A stretch of DNA of 64,000 nucleotides from Achromobacter xylosoxidans (lineage in GTDB: Bacteria; Pseudomonadota; Gammaproteobacteria; Burkholderiales; Burkholderiaceae_B). A program made the translations under genes and the position numbers. Positions 58,037 through 64,000 of this stretch are shown one piece after another. The notes under the pieces are model-generated. The model saw nothing but the letters and a program-made list of their open reading frames with translations. It had not been told where the DNA came from and searched no databases. The stretch's first letter is position 1. Each line of letters starts with the position of its first letter. Location: the NCBI RefSeq assembly GCF_001457475.1, contig NZ_LN831029.1, positions 6,448,001 through 6,512,000 of the forward strand, given 5' to 3'.

Positions 58037-58759
58037 ATGCTATCGATCAAGAATCTGGAAGCGGGCTACGGGAAGGTGAAGGTGCTGCACGGCATCAGCA
58101 TGGAGGTCCCGAAGGCCAAGGTGGTGACGTTGATCGGCTCGAACGGGGCCGGCAAGACGACGACGATGCGGGCGCTGTCGGGGATGATCCGGCCGACCGC
58201 GGGCGAGGTCACGCTGGGCGGCAAGCGCATCGACGGACTGGAATCGCATCGGATCGCGCGGCTGGGGCTGGCGCATTCGCCGGAAGGACGGCGGGTGTTT
58301 CCGACACTGTCCGTCACGGACAACCTGCTGCTGGGCGCGTTTCCGCGCCTGACGGGGAGCCGGCCCAAGGGTGACGTGCAGGCGGACCTGGGGCGGGCGA
58401 TGGATCTGTTCCCCCGCCTGAAGGAGCGGCGCGAGCAGTTGGCGGGGACGCTGTCGGGCGGCGAACAGCAGATGCTGGCGATGGCGCGGGCGGTGATGCT
58501 GAATCCGGAGCTGGTGCTGCTGGATGAGCCGTCGATGGGGTTGGCGCCGATCCTGGTGGAGGAGGTGTTCCGGATCATTGCGCGGCTCAAGGATGAAGGG
58601 GTGACGATGTTGCTGGTCGAGCAGTTTGCGGCGGCGGCGCTCAATGTCGCGGATTATGGGTATGTGTTGGAGAACGGGCGGATTTCTGTGCATGGGAGTG
58701 CGGAGAAGTTGAAGCATGATCCGGCTGTGGTGGCGGCTTATCTTGGGGGGTCGCATTGA
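58037..58759 (+). CDS. livF: LivF-type ABC ATP-binding protein
   Basis: 240 residues. Walker A GSNGAGKTT, the LivF-typical AHSPEGRRVFPTLSVTDNLL, signature LSGGEQQMLAMARAVM, Walker B LVLLDEPSMGLAP and LVEQFAAAALNVADYGYVLE are all intact. It starts at MLSIKNLEAGYG with a weak AAGGA site. Last gene of the transporter operon; the repeat element B and a terminator follow. Confidence 0.93.
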   Translation: MLSIKNLEAGYGKVKVLHGISMEVPKAKVVTLIGSNGAGKTTTMRALSGMIRPTAGEVTLGGKRIDGLESHRIARLGLAHSPEGRRVFPTLSVTDNLLLGAFPRLTGSRPKGDVQADLGRAMDLFPRLKERREQLAGTLSGGEQQMLAMARAVMLNPELVLLDEPSMGLAPILVEEVFRIIARLKDEGVTMLLVEQFAAAALNVADYGYVLENGRISVHGSAEKLKHDPAVVAAYLGGSH

Positions 58760-58781
58760 GTTTTTGCTGACATGGGGTTGA

Positions 58782-58954
58782 GTTCTTGAGCCGCACGGCG
58801 GGGCGGCGGGCGGTGGCGGGCGGGGCTACGATTGCGGTCCGGAGCCTTCGCTCCGGACTGCCCCGTTGTCAACCTCGTACGCCTTCGGCTCCCTACGGTT
58901 TCCCTCGGGCGCATCTACACGCCCCGCCCGCCACCGCCCGCCGCCCCGCCGTGC
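58782..58954. repeat. Inverted-repeat element, copy B (34-bp perfect terminal arms)
   Basis: The arms 58793-58826 and 58921-58954 are exact reverse complements over 34 bp (GC-only tracts beginning GCACGGCGGGGC and ending GCCCCGCCGTGC). They enclose 94 bp containing a second hairpin, GGTCCGGAGC (58836-58845), loop CTTC, GCTCCGGACT (58850-58859). 27 bp at 58819-58845 and 13 bp at 58782-58794 are identical to copy A (36623-36649 and 36587-36599). The overall form resembles a REPIN or MITE without coding capacity. Confidence 0.85.
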
Positions 58955-59051
58955 TCGCGATTGCTTTGGTTCCGGCGTTGCTGGGGTGAGCCGTGTGCTT
59001 GGCGTTCTTTTGCCGTGGGTGTTCTCGCTGAAGATCTTGCAGGGCCCGCCC

Positions 59052-59080
59052 AAAGGCGGCCGCGCGGGCGGCCTTTTTGG
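59052..59080 (+). terminator. Candidate terminator of the Liv operon
   Basis: AAAGGC-G-GCC pairs with GGC-G-GCCTTT around GCGCG (59052-59076), followed by further T residues. One G-G mismatch. It is 290 bp downstream of livF because the repeat element intervenes. Confidence 0.5.
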
Positions 59081-59169
59081 GCTTACGCGACTTGGTGTGT
59101 TGGCGGATGACGCTGCGCGCTGGGGGGAAGCGGCTTGGCGGGTCGCCTGCTCTTGGAGTGGGGTGGATG

Positions 59170-59205
59170 AAAAAAGGCAGGATTGCGCTTGGTGCAATCC
59201 TGCCT
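59170..59205 (-). terminator. Terminator after ohr
   Basis: Perfect 12-bp stem AGGCAGGATTGC (59175-59186) / GCAATCCTGCCT (59194-59205); on the minus strand it is followed by TTTTTT. 31 bp beyond the ohr stop. Confidence 0.85.
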
Positions 59206-59236
59206 TTGCTTTTGGCGCGCGGGACGCGCGCTGGGC

Positions 59237-59665
59237 TTAGACGGTGATGGTCAGGGTGACGTCGATGTTGCCGCGGGTGGCGTTCGAGTAGGGGCAGACG
59301 ATGTGGGCGGCGGCGACGAGTTTTTCGGCTTCGGCGCGGTCCATGCCGGGCAGCGAGATCTTCAGCTCGGCTTCGATGCCGAAACCGGTGGGGATGGGGC
59401 CGATGCCGACCGAGCCGTCGATGGTGGCGTTGGCGGGCATGGCGATCTTGTCGCGGCCGGCGACGAACTTCATGGCGCCCATGAAGCAGGCCGAATAGCC
59501 GACGGCGAACAGTTGCTCGGGGTTGGTGCCCGCGGCGCCGGCGCCACCCAGTTCCTTCGGGGTGGTCAGCTTGACGTTCAGGTTGCCGTCGCTGGAGACG
59601 CCGGTGCCTTCACGGCCGCCGGTGACGTGGGCGTGGGCGCGGTACAGGACTTTTTCGATCGACAT
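59237..59665 (-). CDS. ohr: Organic hydroperoxide resistance peroxidase Ohr
   Basis: 142-residue thiol peroxidase reducing organic and fatty-acid hydroperoxides. The two catalytic cysteines are visible: C60 ([14 protein letters not shown]) and C124 ([13 protein letters not shown]). The N-terminal [15 protein letters not shown] is also diagnostic. It lies downstream of ohrR on the same strand, 152 bp away, with two OhrR-like operator sites in front. Confidence 0.95.
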   Translation of the reverse strand: MSIEKVLYRAHAHVTGGREGTGVSSDGNLNVKLTTPKELGGAGAAGTNPEQLFAVGYSACFMGAMKFVAGRDKIAMPANATIDGSVGIGPIPTGFGIEAELKISLPGMDRAEAEKLVAAAHIVCPYSNATRGNIDVTLTITV

Positions 59666-59737
59666 GGTGCGTTCCTTTTGGATGAAGGTTGGACTGCCAG
59701 GCTGGCGGGACCCTTCCCGCTTCGGCCTTTACTAATT

Positions 59738-59768
59738 AAATAGCACACAATTTCATAGCGCACTATTT
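59738..59768 (-). promoter_or_regulatory. Two adjacent OhrR-type operator sites before ohr
   Basis: AAATAGCACACAATTT (59738-59753) and TCATAGCGCACTATTT (59753-59768) each match the perfect palindrome before ohrR (60291-60306) at 13 of 16 positions. They lie 73-103 bp upstream of the ohr start codon in an AT-rich promoter region, placed for repression by OhrR. Confidence 0.7.
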
Positions 59769-59817
59769 TTAATCGGGGATGACAGCACCTGCCATCATCC
59801 GCCTCGAACACTAACAA

Positions 59818-60279
59818 TCAAAGACTGCTGACCAGCTTTTCCCGCAATTCGTGCAACGCGCGCATGGTGCCCTGCGCCTCTTCCAGCGAGCACTGGGCCG
59901 CGGCGGCGACGGCGTGAGGCACCGCTTCGGCCTGGTTGCGCAGGTCGCGCCCTTGTTTCGTCAAGGTGACGATCACCTGGCGTTCATCGTCCTGCGCGCG
60001 GGTCCGGGTAACCAGGCCCGCCGCTTCCAGCCGCTTGAGTAGCGGCGTCAGGGTGGCCGAGTCCAGGAACAGGCGTTCGCCGATGTCGGTGACCGTGATT
60101 TCGTCGCGTTCCCACAGCACCAGCATGACCAGGTACTGCGGGTACGTCAGATCCAGGCCGCGCAGCAGCTTGCGGTACACCTTGTTCATCGCCAGCGAGG
60201 TCGAGTACAGGGCGAAACACAGCTGGCTGTCTAGCAGCAGCGGGTTGAATGCGCTTTTGGGCTGGGATCTGGATTTCAT
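59818..60279 (-). CDS. ohrR: Peroxide-sensing MarR-family repressor OhrR
   Basis: 153 residues. The sensing cysteine C21 lies in [14 protein letters not shown], the family position whose oxidation releases DNA. Winged-helix region: [20 protein letters not shown] and a wing with [11 protein letters not shown]. It represses ohr and, given the perfect palindrome at its own promoter, itself. Confidence 0.94.
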   Translation of the reverse strand: MKSRSQPKSAFNPLLLDSQLCFALYSTSLAMNKVYRKLLRGLDLTYPQYLVMLVLWERDEITVTDIGERLFLDSATLTPLLKRLEAAGLVTRTRAQDDERQVIVTLTKQGRDLRNQAEAVPHAVAAAAQCSLEEAQGTMRALHELREKLVSSL

Positions 60280-60290
60280 TGCGCAATATT

Positions 60291-60306
60291 AAATAGCGCG
60301 CTATTT
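60291..60306 (-). promoter_or_regulatory. Perfect OhrR-type palindrome before ohrR
   Basis: AAATAGCGCGCTATTT is a perfect 16-bp palindrome whose inner edge is 11 bp upstream of the ohrR start codon. The location suits autorepression. Confidence 0.75.
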
Positions 60307-60358
60307 ATCGTCAAGCACTTTTTCATCCGACTTTTGTAACCGCAGCGAATCACACGAC

Positions 60359-61066
60359 TCAGGCGGCGTGTTCGCCTTCCAGCGCGCCGCGGTCGGAGCC
60401 GTACAGCTTCAGGCCATCCAGGTCCAGCACCCGCACGGCGCCATACTCGACGTTCAGCAGCCCGGCCTCTTCCAGCTTGCGCAGCGCCTGGTTGGCGCGC
60501 TGGCGCGAGACCCGCGCCAGGTAGCCGACCTCTTCCTGCGTGATGGTCAGGCGCATGCCCATGCCCGGGTACAGCAGCGGATTGAACAGTTCCGCCAGGC
60601 AGCGCGCCACCCGGGCGTCCGGATCCAGCAGGCGATCGTATTCGGCCTTGCCGATGAACTGGGCGACGCGCTCGTTCAACTGGTGCAGCAGGTAGCGGTT
60701 GAAGGGGATGCTTGTGTCCAGCAGCCAGTCGAAGGTGGCGGCCGGCAGGCGGGCGACGACGGAATCGCGCAGCGCCACGATGTCGTACTTGCGGACTTCA
60801 CGCTTGAGCAGCGAGCCTTCGCCGATCCAGCCGCCGGCGGGCACGCCGGTCAGCGACGCAACCTTGCCTTCGGCATTTCCCACCGACACCTTCACCAGGC
60901 CGGCCAGCACGCCGATCCAAGCCTGGGCGAGTTCGCCTTTGCGCTCTATGATCGACCCGGCGGCAACCTGCTGCACGGACAGGTCTCGCTCGACGCGCGC
61001 TTGCTGCTCGGCGTCGAGTACGCGAAACCAGGCCGCGGCCAGTTGCAGGGAGTCGGATAGCTGCAT
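60359..61066 (-). CDS. Crp/Fnr-family transcriptional regulator
   Basis: 235 residues: an N-terminal cyclic-nucleotide-type beta-roll (about 25-140; AGSIIERKGELAQAWIGVLA) and a C-terminal winged helix (TQEEVGYLARVSRQRANQAL). No Fnr-type N-terminal cysteine cluster is present, so it is not an iron-sulfur oxygen sensor; the effector is unknown. Divergent from the acyl-CoA ligase/LivG cluster, its likely target by position. Confidence 0.9.
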   Translation of the reverse strand: MQLSDSLQLAAAWFRVLDAEQQARVERDLSVQQVAAGSIIERKGELAQAWIGVLAGLVKVSVGNAEGKVASLTGVPAGGWIGEGSLLKREVRKYDIVALRDSVVARLPAATFDWLLDTSIPFNRYLLHQLNERVAQFIGKAEYDRLLDPDARVARCLAELFNPLLYPGMGMRLTITQEEVGYLARVSRQRANQALRKLEEAGLLNVEYGAVRVLDLDGLKLYGSDRGALEGEHAA

Positions 61067-61092
61067 CGGGAATACCCTAAAAGTTCCTTGAA

Positions 61093-61108
61093 TGTCGCGA
61101 TGGTGACA
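61093..61108. promoter_or_regulatory. Candidate Crp/Fnr-family operator
   Basis: TGTCGCGATGGTGACA forms TGTC-N8-GACA, a dyad of the size used by Crp/Fnr proteins, in the divergent region between the regulator (start 61066) and the ligase (start 61236). Confidence 0.45.
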
Positions 61109-61235
61109 GTTGGTAGCAACCCAACCTTATACCTTAACTCCTGCCGTAAATCTAAAACCAACTGGTCAAGCGCAACCTCTCGCGCGCCGCGTCTCGCGGC
61201 AGCGGGCGCGATGCGCCCAAACCGGAGGAGACAAC

Positions 61236-63212
61236 GTGGCACATTCATCGCCCGCATCCGCACAGATGCCGGCGGCGCTGGACACCTTTCCAGCGCTGCT
61301 GTTCGCGCATGCCGACGTACGCGGGTCGCGGCCCGCCATACGTGAGAAAGACCTGGGTATCTGGCAAACCCTTACCTGGTCGCAAGTGGCGGAGCACGTG
61401 CGCCAGGTCGCCCACGGACTCGCGTCGCTGGGCATCCAGCCCGGCATGCACGTGGCCGTGATCGGCGAGAACCGCCCGCGCCTGTACATGGCCATGATGG
61501 CCGCGCAATCGCTCGGCGCCATCCCCGTGCCGCTCTACCAGGATGCCGTGGCCCAGGAAATGGTCTACGTGCTGCAGGACGCCGAGATCAGCGTCGCGGT
61601 GGTCGAGGACCAGGAACAGGTCGACAAGATGCTGGAAGTGCGCGAGCAATGCCCCGCGCTCGAGCACGTGGTCTATGACGATCCGCGCGGCCTGCGCCAC
61701 TACACCGATGCGATGCTGCTGTCCTATGACCGGCTCGAGGAGATCGGCCGCGACTACGCCGCGCAGCATCCCGACTTCTTCGCCCGCGCGGTGGCCGCGG
61801 TGCAGCCGCAAGACGCGGCGGCGATGTTCTATACCTCCGGCACCACCGGCAAGCCCAAGGGGGTGGTGCTGACGCACCATGCGCTGATCGACCGCGCCCG
61901 CGCCGTGTCCGAAATGGAAAACCTGACCGACCGCGAGGACGTGCTGGCCTACCTGCCGCCGGCCTGGATCGGGCAGAACATGTTCTCGTACACGCAGTTG
62001 CTGGTCACGGGCTTCACGGTGAATCATCCGGAGTCGCCCGACACGGTCTCGATCGACATGCGCGACATCGGGCCCACCTACTACTTCGCGCCGCCGCGCG
62101 TGCTGGAAGGCCTGCTGACCCATGTGATGATCCGCATGGAGGACGCCGGCTACCTCAAGCGCAAGCTGTTCCATGCCTGCATGAAACTGGCGCGCCGCGT
62201 CGGCACCCGCATCCTGGACGGCGAATCCGTCAACGCCTGGGACCGCCTGCGCTACGCGCTGGGCAACGTGCTGATCTACGGCCCGCTGCGCAATGCGCTG
62301 GGCATGAGCCGCGTGCGCGTGGCCTACACCGCCGGCGAGGCGATTGGCCCCGACCTGTTCGTGTTCTACCGCTCCATCGGCATCAACCTCAAGCAGCTGT
62401 ACGGCTCCACCGAAACGTCGGTGTTCGTCTGCGTGCAGCCGGACGGCCAGGTGCGCGACGACACCGTCGGCCCGCCGGTGGCCGGCGTGGAGATCCGCGT
62501 GGCCGACAACGGCGAGATCCTGGTCAAGAGCCCCGGCCTGTTCAAGGAGTACTACCGCAACCCGGACGCCACGCAGGAAGCGCGCAGCGCCGACGGCTGG
62601 TTCCACACGGGCGACGCGGGCTACCTGGACACCGACGGCCAGCTCAAGATCATCGACCGCGCCAAGGACGTCGGCAAGCTGGCCGACGGCAGCCTGTTCG
62701 CGCCCAAGTACCTGGAGAACAAGCTCAAGTTCTTCCCGCACATCAAGGAGGCGGTGGCGTTCGGCGCCGGCCGCCAGGACGTGTGCGCCTTCATCAACAT
62801 CGACCTGGAAGCCGTGGGCAACTGGGCCGAGCGCCGCGGCCTGCCCTACGCCGGCTATACCGACCTGGCGGGCAAGGACGAGGTCTACCAGCTCATCGCC
62901 GATTGCGTCGAACAGGTCAATGCCGACCTGGCCACCGATCCGAAGCTGTCGGCCTCGCAGATCAGCCGCTTCCTGATCCTGCACAAGGAACTGGATCCGG
63001 ATGACGACGAACTGACGCGCACCCGCAAGGTGCGGCGCGCCTTCATCGCGCAGAAGTATGGCGTGCTGATCGACGCCCTGTTCGAAGGCAAGCAGTCCCA
63101 GTACATCGAAACCGAAGTGAAGTTCGAGGACGGCCGCAGCGGCAAGATCGCCGCCGACCTGAAGATCCGCCCGGTCAAGACGTTCCCCGCCATCACCGCC
63201 CGAGCCGCGTAG
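61236..63212 (+). CDS. AMP-dependent acyl-CoA synthetase/ligase
   Basis: 658 residues of the ANL superfamily; activates a carboxylic acid to its acyl-CoA via an acyl-adenylate. Motif A3 is MFYTSGTTGKPKGVVLTHHA, A5 is LYGSTETSVFVC, and the hinge and A8 region is GWFHTGDAGYLDTDGQLKII. Size and sequence resemble long-chain fatty acyl-CoA ligases linked to Liv-type transporters. Start chosen at GTG 61236, with GGAGGAG 5 bp upstream; an ATG ten codons later (61266) lacks such a site. Followed 5 bp later by a livG gene. Confidence 0.9.
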   Translation: MAHSSPASAQMPAALDTFPALLFAHADVRGSRPAIREKDLGIWQTLTWSQVAEHVRQVAHGLASLGIQPGMHVAVIGENRPRLYMAMMAAQSLGAIPVPLYQDAVAQEMVYVLQDAEISVAVVEDQEQVDKMLEVREQCPALEHVVYDDPRGLRHYTDAMLLSYDRLEEIGRDYAAQHPDFFARAVAAVQPQDAAAMFYTSGTTGKPKGVVLTHHALIDRARAVSEMENLTDREDVLAYLPPAWIGQNMFSYTQLLVTGFTVNHPESPDTVSIDMRDIGPTYYFAPPRVLEGLLTHVMIRMEDAGYLKRKLFHACMKLARRVGTRILDGESVNAWDRLRYALGNVLIYGPLRNALGMSRVRVAYTAGEAIGPDLFVFYRSIGINLKQLYGSTETSVFVCVQPDGQVRDDTVGPPVAGVEIRVADNGEILVKSPGLFKEYYRNPDATQEARSADGWFHTGDAGYLDTDGQLKIIDRAKDVGKLADGSLFAPKYLENKLKFFPHIKEAVAFGAGRQDVCAFINIDLEAVGNWAERRGLPYAGYTDLAGKDEVYQLIADCVEQVNADLATDPKLSASQISRFLILHKELDPDDDELTRTRKVRRAFIAQKYGVLIDALFEGKQSQYIETEVKFEDGRSGKIAADLKIRPVKTFPAITARAA

Positions 63213-63217
63213 AGACC

Positions 63218-64000
63218 ATGAGCAACAACGACCGCGACCAGCGCATCGGCGACGTGATGCTGGACATGCAGAACATCTCGCTGTCCTTCGGCGGCGTCAA
63301 GGCGCTGACGGACATTTCCTTCAACGTGCGCGAGCACGAGATCCGCGCCATCATCGGCCCCAACGGCGCGGGCAAGAGTTCGATGCTGAACGTCATCAAC
63401 GGCGTCTACACGCCGCAGCAGGGCGGCATCGAGTTTCGCGGCGAGCGCTTCTCGCGCATGAATCCGCGCCGCGCCGCCGAAATGGGCATCGCCCGCACTT
63501 TCCAGAACCTGGCCCTGTTCAAGGGCATGAGCGTGCTGGACAACATCATGACCGGCCGCAACCTGCGCATGAAGTGCGGGCTGCTGGCGCAGGCCTTCCG
63601 CCTGGGCGCCGCCGAACGCGAAGAGATCGAGCACCGCCAGTTCGTCGAGAACATCATCGACTTCCTCGAAATCCAGGCCTACCGCAAGACCCCGGTGGGA
63701 CGCCTGCCCTACGGCCTGCAAAAGCGCGTCGACCTGGGCCGCGCGCTGGCCATGGAGCCGCGCCTGCTGCTGCTGGACGAGCCGATGGCCGGCATGAACA
63801 TCGAGGAGAAGCAGGACATGAGCCGCTTCATCCTCGACGTGAACGACGAATTCGGCACCACCATCGTGCTGATCGAGCACGACATGGGCGTGGTCATGGA
63901 CATCTCCGACCGCGTGGTGGTGCTGGACTACGGCAAGAAGATCGGCGACGGCAAGCCCGATGAGGTGCGCGCCAACGAAGACGTCATCCGAGCGTACCTT
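63218..64000 (+). CDS. livG: LivG-type ABC ATP-binding protein, 3' end cut by window
   Basis: 261 codons without a stop. Walker A GPNGAGKSS, MGIARTFQNLALFKGMSVLD typical of LivG, LPYGLQKRVDLGRALAMEP, Walker B LLLLDEPMAGMN and IEHDMGVVMDISDRVVVLD. Only the last few residues are missing. Unlike the first cluster, this LivG is a separate protein. Cotranscription with the ligase suggests a transporter for an acid that the ligase then activates. Confidence 0.92.
   Translation, partial: MSNNDRDQRIGDVMLDMQNISLSFGGVKALTDISFNVREHEIRAIIGPNGAGKSSMLNVINGVYTPQQGGIEFRGERFSRMNPRRAAEMGIARTFQNLALFKGMSVLDNIMTGRNLRMKCGLLAQAFRLGAAEREEIEHRQFVENIIDFLEIQAYRKTPVGRLPYGLQKRVDLGRALAMEPRLLLLDEPMAGMNIEEKQDMSRFILDVNDEFGTTIVLIEHDMGVVMDISDRVVVLDYGKKIGDGKPDEVRANEDVIRAYL

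Larger units (their letters stand above)
58760..59236. other. Intergenic region holding repeat copy B and two terminators
   Basis: 477 bp without a credible gene between livF (plus) and ohr (minus). It holds the inverted-repeat element B (58782-58954), a GC-rich terminator for the plus strand (59052-59080) and one for ohr (59170-59205). The stretch 58955-59050 shows nothing recognisable. Confidence 0.6.

Noticed and set aside
58832..59240. Small ORFs of 90-120 codons between livF and ohr
   Set aside because: They run through the inverted-repeat element and two terminators, with Pro/Arg-rich composition and no ribosome site.

Overview
The window is a gene-dense, GC-rich (roughly two thirds G+C by eye) chromosomal segment of a betaproteobacterium of the order Burkholderiales, most likely family Alcaligenaceae (Bordetella/Achromobacter-like). 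The call rests on a secreted DUF4148 repeat protein, a 16-strand-type porin, the gbsR-cydABXDC arrangement, ptsN-hprK, argB-nucleotidase-slmA and several Liv-type ABC transporter clusters. No 16S rRNA, tRNA, CRISPR array, insertion sequence or phage gene was seen, so genus is inferred. Both ends cut through genes.

Layout. 1-5.3 kb: end of a YqaA-type membrane protein, ilvA, a porin, a DUF4148 repeat protein and a CrgA-type LysR regulator. 5.3-13 kb (minus strand): apt, then the cytochrome bd oxidase genes cydA-cydB-cydX with the exporter genes cydD-cydC in one tightly packed unit, preceded by a GbsR/MarR-type regulator. 13.2-20.6 kb: purT, divergent from the LPS block kdsD-kdsC-lptC-lptA-lptB, then hpf, ptsN and hprK. 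In E. coli rpoN lies between lptB and hpf; here that slot has no gene. 20.6-30.1 kb: a MocR-type regulator, two orphan multihaem cytochromes c, rapZ, rlpA, ogt, rsmI, yraN, a SIS isomerase, a BON lipoprotein and a thioredoxin-like protein. 30.3-36.5 kb: MetQ-type binding protein with a potentially structured leader, argB, a HAD nucleotidase, slmA, and a DASS transporter paired with an LDH2-family dehydrogenase.

36.7-42.4 kb (minus strand): the rod-shape operon mreB-mreC-mreD-mrdA-rodA. 42.6-48.4 kb: gatCAB, a PIN-domain toxin-antitoxin pair wedged against pyrE, and an exonuclease III. 48.8-53.6 kb: gdhA, a PCu(A)C copper chaperone, the divergent argP/argO pair and a GcvA-like LysR. 53.9-58.8 kb: a branched-chain amino acid type ABC transporter in which the LivM permease and LivG ATPase are fused. 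59.2-60.3 kb: ohr-ohrR with visible palindromic operators. 60.4-64 kb: a Crp/Fnr regulator divergent from an acyl-CoA ligase and a second LivG.

Most of the window is core metabolism and envelope biogenesis. The least explained material is between genes: a dispersed inverted-repeat element present twice (about 36.57-36.67 and 58.78-58.95 kb), a foldable leader before metQ, an apparently leaderless ptsN start, a perfect inverted repeat before the LysR gene at 4.4 kb, and a toxin reading frame that runs 86 bp into pyrE on the opposite strand.
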